Below, piece by piece: positions 1 through 5,685 of a DNA stretch of 5,685 nt. Below the pieces are notes generated by a model that ran no database searches, had not been told where the DNA came from, and was given only the letters and a program-made list of their open reading frames with translations. Source of the stretch: JBLHLB01 sp047618505 (GTDB lineage: Bacteria > Planctomycetota > UBA1135 > GCA-002686595); assembly GCA_047618505.1 (NCBI GenBank), contig JBLHLB010000280.1:1-5685 (forward strand). The letters are read 5' to 3'. The position numbers and the translations under genes were made by a program. How positions within the stretch are numbered: position 1 is the first letter of the stretch; each line of letters starts with the position of its first letter.

Positions 1-2321
1 TGCTCGAGATTCGGCCTTCGGATGAATGGCTGGCGATCCTCGACCGGAGCATCCGTCCGAAGTACGCCATGCAGACGGCGCAGCTTCTCCTCAAGATCAA
101 CGAGGATGCCGAGGCCTTCCCCTACATCGAGGATCTGGCGACGGACTACCCGGATCGCGCGACTGAACTCGTCAATGAGTTCCTGCGGGTCTGGGCGAAC
201 AACCACAACCCCAACAGCAACCAGGGGCGTACGAACCAGTACATGTTCATGTACGGCTACAATCAGCGCGCCGGCGGCATTCCCCTGACGCGTTCAAAGC
301 AGGAACGCAACCTGGCGGAGCTTGCGGATTGGGTCGCACGATTGCGCGCCCTGCCGATGGATGGCATTGACGAAAAGCTGCTGGCCAACGCTTTCACAAA
401 CGCCCACAGCTCCGTGGAGGTCTATCGCATCGAGACGATCCAAGGTGTATTCGGCGACCTGGGCGAGCTGGATCCGGAGATCTTGGCGGAGCTGGTACAG
501 CGCATGCGTGCGAATCTGGCGACGGTTTGGCGCGACCCTGCTGCCCAGAAGGACGCGGGCACCCAGCGGCGCAAGAAAGACATTCAGAACGAAGTCCTAG
601 GTGGCTATGAGGTCGCCCGTTCCGTGATCACCAACGCCCTGGCTGGACACGCCGGCGACTGGCACTTGGTGCAGGCACGCGCCGCCATCCTTCACGACGA
701 GAACAACTATCGCCAGGAGCTTGGCAAGGATCCGGAGTTCTCCAGCCGCCGCAGCGAGGCCTTCGAGCATTTTCGACTTGCGGCCTCGCTCTACCGTGAG
801 GGTGCCGCCGAACGGCCCGAGGAAGACGACTCCATCGATCCCTACACGATGTGGTTCTATGCCGTGCTTGGCGCCTGCGACTTGGGTGCCATCGACTCAA
901 GCATGCTGACCGCCGAAAGTCAGGTAAAGGCGATCCGCGAGGAGCTGGACCTCCTGGAAGGCGCAGCTGCAGATCGCCACCGCGGAATGTTCGCCAATGC
1001 GCTCTTCACGCGCATGAGCAGCGCTAGCGCCGCCGTCAAATTTCGCTACATCCGCACGGGACTTGCGATTGTCGGAGACCACGAGCGCTCAGAGGATTCT
1101 CGCGAGATCCTTGAGTTCTACGATGACCTCGTGACGGAGATCCAGTTAGACGTGCGCGTCGACGGAACGACGCGCGTAGGTGGCAACGAGCCCTTCGGCC
1201 TGTACGTGGACCTGCGACACACGCGTGAGATCGAGCGCGAAGCCGGCGGGTTCGGCAAGTACCTGGTCAACCAGAACAAGCAAACGAATGGTTTCAACTA
1301 CGGTCGCCCGACCGAAGACTACCGCGAGAAATTCGAGGAGACCGCACGCGAAGCGCTGCAGGAGCACTTCGATGTGCTGTCTGTTACCTTCAATCACCCC
1401 GATGCCCACTCCATCGCCCTGGAGGAGTACGGCTGGCGCAAGACTCCCTACGCCTACATCCTTCTGAAGCCAAGTGGCCCCCAGATTGATCGGGTTCCGT
1501 CGCTTCGCATGGACCTCGATTTCCTCGACACAACTGGCTACGTGGTACTGCCGATCGAGTCGGCTCCCATCGCCATCGATGCGAGCCAGGCCGATTCCGG
1601 CGGCGTCCATTGCGAGGAGCTGCAGATCACGCAGACCCTCGACGAGCGTCAGGCGAGCGAAGGCAAACTGATGCTGGAGATTCGCGCCCAGGCCCTGGGA
1701 CCGATTCCCGACCTGGACGACATTGTCGAGCTCGACTCGGCAGGCTTTTCAATCGCCAGCCTTGAAGACCAGGGTCTCTCGATCACCAAGTTCGACGAAC
1801 TCGGCGACGGCTCCATTGTTCGCGCCGAGCGCATCTGGATGATCACCCTAGCTGCCCAAGAGGGGCTGGAAGAGCTTCCCGAAAGCTTCACCTTCGGCAC
1901 TTCCCTGGTGGAGAATACCGAGGAAGAATTCCAGCGCTACTCCGACGCAGACCTGGTGCGCGTAGAACGCAAGCTGGACCTGGAATACACCTATGGTGAA
2001 CTCGAGCAGCCCAACTGGTTCGCGCGTTCCCTTGGTTTCCTGGCCGTGGTCGGGCTGGGTTGGTTTGGCTTCCGGCGCATGAACAGCGCGGTGCACGCGC
2101 ATGCGACGGCGGCCAAGTTCAGTGTCCCCGAGACCCTCACCCCCTTCACGGTGATCGGACTCTTGGGAGCCATCGAGACCGACGGAGGCCTCTCCCCCAA
2201 GGAGCGAGAGGACCTCAAGACTGAGATCGACTCACTCCAGAAGTACTACTTCGAGGAGAGCGAAGGCCCCGCCCCGGACCTCGCGAAGGTCGCGACGACC
2301 TGGACGGGACGCGCGTCTTAG
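1..2321 (+). CDS. Large uncharacterised exported protein with one C-terminal membrane helix (5'-partial)
   Basis: The reading frame is open from base 3 to a TAG at 2319-2321 (772 residues visible). No stop lies upstream of the first Met at 69, and the residues before it read as protein, so the true start is left of the window. Numbering from base 3, residues 1-375 are mostly alpha-helical and acidic, with a distinctive patch (about 80-105) reading YMFMYGYN and then PLTRSKQERN. Residues 377-660 look like beta-rich domains, including NEPFGLYVDLRHTREIERE and later TLDERQASEGKLMLEI. A single hydrophobic helix lies at about 672-692. It is followed by RRM and other basic residues, so by the positive-inside rule the bulk is outside the cytoplasm and an 80-residue tail is inside. 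The tail contains LTPFTVIGLLGAIETDGGLSPKERE. The style resembles large conserved planctomycete proteins, but I cannot name a family or function. The gene is real and the function unknown. It converges on the phosphatase gene with overlapping stops. Confidence 0.9.
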   Translation, partial: LEIRPSDEWLAILDRSIRPKYAMQTAQLLLKINEDAEAFPYIEDLATDYPDRATELVNEFLRVWANNHNPNSNQGRTNQYMFMYGYNQRAGGIPLTRSKQERNLAELADWVARLRALPMDGIDEKLLANAFTNAHSSVEVYRIETIQGVFGDLGELDPEILAELVQRMRANLATVWRDPAAQKDAGTQRRKKDIQNEVLGGYEVARSVITNALAGHAGDWHLVQARAAILHDENNYRQELGKDPEFSSRRSEAFEHFRLAASLYREGAAERPEEDDSIDPYTMWFYAVLGACDLGAIDSSMLTAESQVKAIREELDLLEGAAADRHRGMFANALFTRMSSASAAVKFRYIRTGLAIVGDHERSEDSREILEFYDDLVTEIQLDVRVDGTTRVGGNEPFGLYVDLRHTREIEREAGGFGKYLVNQNKQTNGFNYGRPTEDYREKFEETAREALQEHFDVLSVTFNHPDAHSIALEEYGWRKTPYAYILLKPSGPQIDRVPSLRMDLDFLDTTGYVVLPIESAPIAIDASQADSGGVHCEELQITQTLDERQASEGKLMLEIRAQALGPIPDLDDIVELDSAGFSIASLEDQGLSITKFDELGDGSIVRAERIWMITLAAQEGLEELPESFTFGTSLVENTEEEFQRYSDADLVRVERKLDLEYTYGELEQPNWFARSLGFLAVVGLGWFGFRRMNSAVHAHATAAKFSVPETLTPFTVIGLLGAIETDGGLSPKEREDLKTEIDSLQKYYFEESEGPAPDLAKVATTWTGRAS

Positions 2322-2378
2322 TCTTCTAGCACCAGGCGACCGAAGGTCGAGGTGTCTGAGATTCTGCGCGTCTTAGTC
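2311..2378. repeat. 13-bp direct repeat at the convergent gene ends
   Basis: GCGCGTCTTAGTC occurs at 2311-2323 and again at 2366-2378, 55 bases apart in the same orientation. The first copy contains both overlapping stop codons. The second lies inside the C-terminal coding region of the phosphatase, where it is read in a different frame (the minus strand encodes TKTR there). It is too short to be a mobile-element end and may be a small local duplication or chance. Confidence 0.5.
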
Positions 2379-4465
2379 CAGAAGCGGTGATAGGAAGGGC
2401 TTGCGTCGGCCCCCTCGATGTCGCGGTCCACGAAGACCAGGTCGCAGAGCACTTCTCTCTCAGCGGATGCTTCGGTGTCTATGCCGAATAGCCCCAGGGG
2501 AACGCTAGCCTCGAGATTCCAACCGCCTGCGCTCTGTCGAATAGCGTGCTCTACGCCGGAGTCCTTTGCGCTTGCCTCAAAGCGACCCCGGGCGCCGAAG
2601 GTGAAGATGTAGGTGCCCGCCGCCTTGCCAGAGGGAACGTCGACGACCAGGCGCATGCAATCGCTCGCGTCCATGTCGGAGTTCTCGCTGTTCTCCAGCT
2701 CGCCACTCTTCCCGCTATCGCGCGCGACGATCATGTCGTCGGTGATGTCCGCCATAAAGTACAGACGATCCCCTCTCCAGGCGAACTTCACCTCGGCCCC
2801 GAAGTCCTCTTCGCCGGTGTAGGAAACGCTGTTGCGAACAATAGGTGTCGCCCCATCGGCGCGCATGGAAGCACCACCCATCCACTCGGATATGTCGCCG
2901 TCCACCTCTGTTTCTTCGAGTTTTCGCGTCCCGTATGTCGGGCGGTACACAGTCACCGTGCGACGTTCCTCCTCGCTGAAGATAAGGGCCTGATCGGCAC
3001 CCTGGAAGGTCATGCGTAGTTCGAGTTTAACCGCCGTGCGCCAGGGCTCAGCGGTGAAGTCGGGGAGTCCTTCCCCAAGGGCCCAGGAGATTTCGCGCCG
3101 CTCGCCGGGCGCCAAGGTCTCGACCAGAGCTGTGATCGGGTGCCCCTCTCCACTCGCATTCACTTCAACCTCTAGCGCTTGATCGAAAGGATTCGACAGA
3201 ACGACTGGGACTTCGCGGCCCACGGGATCCATGGCTCCGAACTCCATCGCTGCCTGTGTAATCGCAGCCACGGATCGCCGGCGGCGTTCCTCATGCTTGG
3301 GCGTTGAGGGGACAACGGTGCTATCGAACACAAGGCCCTCCTGGTCGATCGCGCTAACGCCAATCCCATAGGCATCGATGTCTAGGGTGACATAGTGGTG
3401 CGTCGCAAGGGCCATGGCCTGGTACGGATTTTCCGATGAGTTGATCTTGTAGAGGGGCGCGCCACCACCGCCTGTCACCAGGTATGTGATCCCGTCCTTT
3501 TCCGATCGCTCGTAGAGGTGGTCGTGCCCGCCCAGGACAAGATCCACAGCGTACATTTCGAAGAGCGGTACGAGGAAGCGCCGGCCTTGGTCGAGGGGCC
3601 ACTCCGCAGGCGTCCCGTCTTGCAGCAGCCTGCCGTGGGGACCGGAGGTCAAGGGCGCATGGTGCAGGGCCACCATAGTGAAGCGATTACGCGCCGAGCG
3701 TAGCTGCTTCAACAACCACTTGTACTGCTCCTCTTCGGGATCCAAGCGCGAGTTCGTATCCAACACCAAGAGAGTCACCAAGTGCGTGTCCACCCGATAC
3801 CAACGTTCGTTGCCGGGAAGGTCGAAGAGGGAGAAGTACTTGGAGTGCTCGATGTTGGTGACGTCATCGTGGCGGCGTGTCATCTCATGGTTTCCGAGGG
3901 CAGGCCAAAGCGGCGTACTCCCAAGAAAATCGCGAGCCGGAGCATAGAACTGCTCGATCCACTCTTCGTATTTACGACCATCGCTGGGGTAGTCGCCGGT
4001 GCCAATGGCGAAGAGAGCGTCGCGCTCCTCCCTAAACATGCGCCCCGAAACACTGGCCCAAATATCGGGCTGGGTGCGTACATCCCCCATGACAAGAACG
4101 CGGTAGCTTTCGGGCCTATTCGGCAGGGTGCGGAATTCGTGTACGCCTGAACTCAAGCCGGCGGACGTCACCTCGTAGGAATAGGCTGTCCCGGACTCCA
4201 GTCCTTCCAAGGTATAAACGTGGTGCCGCACGGCTTCCGCGTGCTCCATGGTTTGCACCTCGTCTCCGTCGCTGGGCCAGTAGCGCAGCTGGGTGGGGAT
4301 CTCCTGCTCATGGTCAATCACCACTGTCATTCCCCGCTGACTTGGTTGCAGCAAGCAGGGGCCGCAGGAGAAGTGCTCTGACGCTGGCGCGAGCGACGAT
4401 TGAGTCGGGGTTAGCGCGGTTGCGAGGGCGAGAGGGACCAGGGCAGACAGCAGAAAAGGGAACAT
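2318..4465 (-). CDS. Secreted calcineurin-like metallophosphatase with PAP-type N-terminal and CBM9-like C-terminal domains
   Basis: Predicted extracytoplasmic phosphoesterase of 715 residues; substrate unknown. Numbering is from ATG 4465. Residues 1-20 are a hydrophobic Sec signal without a lipobox; they carry no Lys or Arg, which is unusual. Residues 34-114 resemble the fibronectin-like N-terminal domain of purple acid phosphatases (GPCLLQ...MTV). Residues 122-338 hold the metallophosphatase motifs in order: GDVR (D128), GTGDYPSDG (D158), GNHE (N192-E194), ALHHAPL (H268/H269) and GGHDHLYER (H314, H316). Residues 395-508 look like an Ig-like beta domain. Residues 518-715 look like a CBM9/DOMON-like module (VDGDISEW, then WRGDRLYFMADITDD). 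The first motif has Arg where DxH enzymes have His, and Ser stands where purple acid phosphatases have the metal-binding Tyr (GDxxY). An in-frame TAA at 4496-4498 leaves only GTG 4471 or ATG 4465 as starts near the signal peptide. Neither has a clear Shine-Dalgarno sequence; ATG is preferred. The enzyme class is secure, the substrate is not. Confidence 0.93.
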   Translation of the reverse strand: MFPFLLSALVPLALATALTPTQSSLAPASEHFSCGPCLLQPSQRGMTVVIDHEQEIPTQLRYWPSDGDEVQTMEHAEAVRHHVYTLEGLESGTAYSYEVTSAGLSSGVHEFRTLPNRPESYRVLVMGDVRTQPDIWASVSGRMFREERDALFAIGTGDYPSDGRKYEEWIEQFYAPARDFLGSTPLWPALGNHEMTRRHDDVTNIEHSKYFSLFDLPGNERWYRVDTHLVTLLVLDTNSRLDPEEEQYKWLLKQLRSARNRFTMVALHHAPLTSGPHGRLLQDGTPAEWPLDQGRRFLVPLFEMYAVDLVLGGHDHLYERSEKDGITYLVTGGGGAPLYKINSSENPYQAMALATHHYVTLDIDAYGIGVSAIDQEGLVFDSTVVPSTPKHEERRRRSVAAITQAAMEFGAMDPVGREVPVVLSNPFDQALEVEVNASGEGHPITALVETLAPGERREISWALGEGLPDFTAEPWRTAVKLELRMTFQGADQALIFSEEERRTVTVYRPTYGTRKLEETEVDGDISEWMGGASMRADGATPIVRNSVSYTGEEDFGAEVKFAWRGDRLYFMADITDDMIVARDSGKSGELENSENSDMDASDCMRLVVDVPSGKAAGTYIFTFGARGRFEASAKDSGVEHAIRQSAGGWNLEASVPLGLFGIDTEASAEREVLCDLVFVDRDIEGADASPSYHRFWTKTRRISDTSTFGRLVLED

Positions 4466-4599
4466 GTGCACACGGTAAGTTGAACGCGGGGGGGGTTAGG
4501 AAGTCTCTGCAACGGGCTCGTAATCGACAAGACCCAAGATCCAGACTCTCCCCCCGATCCACTTCTACCGTCCCTGATCACAGCCAGCGTCCCGTGGAG
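4466..4599 (-). other. Phosphatase leader and spacer with G8 and C6 tracts
   Basis: This stretch separates the small membrane gene from the phosphatase. On the plus strand it holds eight G (4488-4495) and six C (4550-4555). In a minus-strand transcript these read G6, then about 54 bases, then C8, and they could pair; the C8 tract ends 22 bases before ATG 4465. There is no clear Shine-Dalgarno sequence for the phosphatase, no clear -10/-35 pair, and no clear terminator after the small gene. Confidence 0.4.
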
Positions 4600-4818
4600 C
4601 TACATTCCCTGGCGCACAACAAGCATCATCACAAGCACCAACGCACCGGCAACGACCAGGGTCGCCAGGGCCCCACTTACCAGGTACGGCGATCCCATCA
4701 GCGCTATGCCCCCAAGGATCTGCGGGGCGCGCGACTGGACTTTCCCGTAGCGGAAGATCCCAAACCCTACGCTGCTCACAAGTAGCGAGGTCAGCAATGC
4801 ACCGGTCGACATGTCCAT
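4600..4818 (-). CDS. Small two-helix conserved membrane protein (72 aa)
   Basis: The 72-residue product begins MDMSTGALLTSLL and ends VVRQGM. A first hydrophobic helix spans about residues 6-22, then a basic loop (RYGKVQSRAPQ), then a hydrophobic stretch of about 34-68 broken by GSPYLVSG. The pattern VGFGIFRYGK...PQILGGIALMGSPYLV resembles a widespread family of short bacterial inner-membrane proteins of unknown function. I recognise the pattern from memory, not from a search. The start at 4818 is chosen because AGGG (4826-4829) lies 7 bases upstream of ATG and the hydrophobic segment follows at once. ATG 4812 is a second possibility. The frame is open to an ATG at 4959, but that extension is Arg/Pro/Gly-rich and unlike protein. 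The gene lies upstream of the phosphatase on the same strand, with a gap of about 130 bases and no obvious terminator, so co-transcription is possible but unproven. Function unknown. Confidence 0.82.
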   Translation of the reverse strand: MDMSTGALLTSLLVSSVGFGIFRYGKVQSRAPQILGGIALMGSPYLVSGALATLVVAGALVLVMMLVVRQGM

Positions 4819-4825
4819 TTGGTTT

Positions 4826-4829
4826 CCCT
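4826..4829 (-). promoter_or_regulatory. Ribosome binding site that decides the start of the small membrane protein
   Basis: On the minus strand AGGG is followed by seven bases (AAACCAA) and then ATG at 4818. The sequence and spacing are normal for a Shine-Dalgarno site. It supports the short 72-residue form over the longer frame that starts at 4959. Confidence 0.6.
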
Positions 4830-4890
4830 GGTCTGTACTTCTCTGGCCGGTGGCTGCCCTGGTCCGGGGCTTCCCTGCCTCGCCTTGCGG

Positions 4891-4915
4891 CGGGATCGCA
4901 CGGGGGCTGATCCCG
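4891..4915. promoter_or_regulatory. 7-bp inverted repeat in the divergent intergenic region
   Basis: CGGGATC (4891-4897) and GATCCCG (4909-4915) are perfect inverse complements with an 11-base spacer. The site lies between two divergent genes, about 73 bases before the small membrane gene start and 88 bases before ATG 5004, where an operator would be expected. Neither strand has a T-run after it, so it is not a standard intrinsic terminator. No convincing -10/-35 pair is visible in the 185-base region; CACAAT at 4955-4960 is the closest -10 match for the plus-strand gene but has no -35 partner. Confidence 0.3.
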
Positions 4916-4983
4916 AGGGTGTCGAGGCACAGCACTGAAGCAGATCTCCCTGGGCACAATTTTCGGCCAAGAAGGCCCCAGCC

Positions 4984-5001
4984 CTGGAGGTTACTCTCCA
5001 G
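4984..5001 (+). promoter_or_regulatory. Hairpin enclosing the Shine-Dalgarno sequence of the 5004 gene
   Basis: CTGGAG (4984-4989) and CTCCAG (4996-5001) are perfect inverse complements around a 6-base loop, GTTACT. The only good Shine-Dalgarno sequence (GGAGG, 4986-4990) lies almost wholly in the 5' arm, and the 3' arm ends two bases before the ATG. If the RNA folds, it would cover the ribosome binding site. The stem is only 6 bp, so it may be weak or coincidental. Confidence 0.4.
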
Positions 5002-5003
5002 TT

Positions 5004-5685
5004 ATGACTCGTTCCTCACGTGCCCTGCTTGCCGCCGTCGCCCTGCTCGGGTTTCTGGCACTGCTATTGGTGATTCAGGCGGGAGCTGGCGCCGGGTCAG
5101 CCACTCCCACCGTTGAGGTTCCCGAGGTTGAGGCCAAGGATGACACGACCCTTTCTGAGGTACCGCGCACGCCACGGGTGAACGGTGGAGACCCCCAACG
5201 AACGGCGCTCAATAGTGAGTCAACCGCGGAACCCCGCCTCCCCCTCATCGACCAGGACGGTCAGTTGCTCCTGCGCGGCAGAGTCGTTGACAGCGCCACC
5301 GCGGAGGGCGTCGCCAACGCTCAGGTCCTGGCGAGCGACATTGAGGCACCGACGGACGCAGACGGGCGCTTTACCTATGACATGACCGTGCCCGAGGGAA
5401 TCACACTGCGGGTCATGGATCAGCACAATGGAACGCACATTCGAGATGTGCGCTTCGAAGACCTTGGTACCGATACCGATGGCGGACTGTTGTTGTCCAT
5501 TCGCATCGGACCGACGACGCGCTTCCTTCTACCGCAGGGCACCGAAGGAACCGCTGAGGATTGGATGGCCCGCCTGGTCTTCCTCGACGATGCAGGCAAC
5601 CGCGAAGAGCAGGGTTGGGTACGTCCGCGAGGCACAGGCCAGGAGCTGTCGAACCCCGCCTGGATTCGCTATGACAACCCGATCC
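5004..5685 (+). CDS. Exported or membrane-anchored protein with carboxypeptidase-regulatory-like domain (3'-partial)
   Basis: The frame opens at ATG 5004 and runs without a stop off the right edge, giving 227 complete codons. Residues 1-6 (MTRSSR) are basic and residues 7-25 form a hydrophobic helix, so this is a signal peptide or an N-terminal membrane anchor. An AGAGAGSA stretch after it could be cleaved by signal peptidase I. Residues 32-86 are a Pro/Glu/Thr-rich linker. Residues 88-145 fit the carboxypeptidase-regulatory-like fold: LLLRGRVVDSATAEGVANA followed by PTDADGRFTYD, the usual pattern of a G-x-V-x-D strand and a T-D-x-D-G-x-F turn. Such domains are common in secreted, often repetitive, planctomycete and myxobacterial proteins and give no enzyme activity by themselves. 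A second beta-rich region begins near residue 150 and is cut. GGAGG at 4986-4990 is the likely ribosome binding site, 13 bases before ATG, and sits in a hairpin. The gene is divergent from the small membrane protein. The full product may be much longer; its role is unknown. Confidence 0.88.
   Translation, partial: MTRSSRALLAAVALLGFLALLLVIQAGAGAGSATPTVEVPEVEAKDDTTLSEVPRTPRVNGGDPQRTALNSESTAEPRLPLIDQDGQLLLRGRVVDSATAEGVANAQVLASDIEAPTDADGRFTYDMTVPEGITLRVMDQHNGTHIRDVRFEDLGTDTDGGLLLSIRIGPTTRFLLPQGTEGTAEDWMARLVFLDDAGNREEQGWVRPRGTGQELSNPAWIRYDNPI

Noticed and set aside
1146..1610. 154-codon open frame on the minus strand inside the first gene
   Set aside because: It is antisense to the long continuous plus-strand gene, with no ribosome binding site or domain signal that I can see.
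2318..2345. Intrinsic terminator between the two convergent genes
   Set aside because: The coding regions overlap, and I see no GC-rich hairpin followed by a T-run on either strand near the stops.
2546..3019. 157-codon open frame on the plus strand inside the phosphatase gene
   Set aside because: It is antisense to a well-supported coding region with recognisable domains; a long shadow frame is expected in GC-rich DNA.
4349..4366. CGPC motif near the phosphatase N-terminus, like a thioredoxin active site
   Set aside because: It sits at the start of the PAP-type N-terminal domain, where GPxLQ is the usual pattern, and no thioredoxin fold follows. The two Cys may form a disulfide at most.
4465..4472. 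TGTGCACA palindrome at the phosphatase start codon as an operator
   Set aside because: An 8-bp palindrome alone is weak, and no second half-site or promoter is visible beside it.
4342..4785. 147-codon open frame on the plus strand
   Set aside because: It runs antisense across the phosphatase N-terminus, the spacer and most of the membrane protein gene. Its product is Arg/His/Gln-rich with no domain pattern.
4819..4959. Longer N-terminus for the small membrane protein, starting at ATG 4959
   Set aside because: The extra 47 residues are Arg/Pro/Gly-rich and unlike a folded protein, while a good Shine-Dalgarno sequence and the hydrophobic segment fit the start at 4818.
4965..4977. GGCC-AAGAA-GGCC hairpin before the 5004 gene
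   Set aside because: The stem is only 4 bp and such GC palindromes are frequent here; there is no T-run or other supporting signal.

Overview
The window is GC-rich bacterial DNA, tightly packed with genes and written in a style typical of Planctomycetota. The signs are large exported proteins of unknown function, a secreted metallophosphatase fused to a CBM9/DOMON-like domain, an exported protein with a carboxypeptidase-regulatory-like beta domain, and weak or absent Shine-Dalgarno sequences at some starts. The phylum is an inference from protein style; there is no rRNA or marker gene here to prove it. I see no tRNA, rRNA, CRISPR array, insertion sequence or phage gene.

Layout: (1) Bases 1-2321, plus strand: the 3' part of a very large uncharacterised protein, with a helical N-terminal half, beta-rich middle domains, one transmembrane helix near the C-terminus and a short cytoplasmic tail. 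Its 5' end lies outside the window. (2) Bases 2318-4465, minus strand: a secreted calcineurin-like metallophosphatase with a purple-acid-phosphatase-type N-terminal domain and a C-terminal CBM9-like domain. It converges on gene 1, and the two stop codons overlap in a 4-base TTAG. (3) Bases 4466-4599: the phosphatase leader and intergenic spacer, holding a G8 and a C6 tract that could pair. (4) Bases 4600-4818, minus strand: a 72-residue two-helix membrane protein with a good Shine-Dalgarno sequence. (5) Bases 4819-5003: a divergent control region with a perfect 7-bp inverted repeat and a hairpin that would cover the next gene's ribosome binding site. (6) Bases 5004 to the right edge, plus strand: the start of an exported or membrane-anchored protein with a carboxypeptidase-regulatory-like domain, cut by the window end.

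The genes do not form an obvious single pathway. Three of the four gene products are predicted to work outside the cytoplasmic membrane or in it, so the theme is the cell envelope. Genes 2 and 3 share a strand and could be co-transcribed, but the 128-134 base gap and the structured leader argue equally for separate control. I do not find convincing evidence of a new defence, mobile or RNA-based system. The most useful leads are the uncharacterised large membrane protein, the atypical metal site of the phosphatase, the stop-codon overlap with its nearby 13-bp direct repeat, and the hairpin over the ribosome binding site at 4984-5001.
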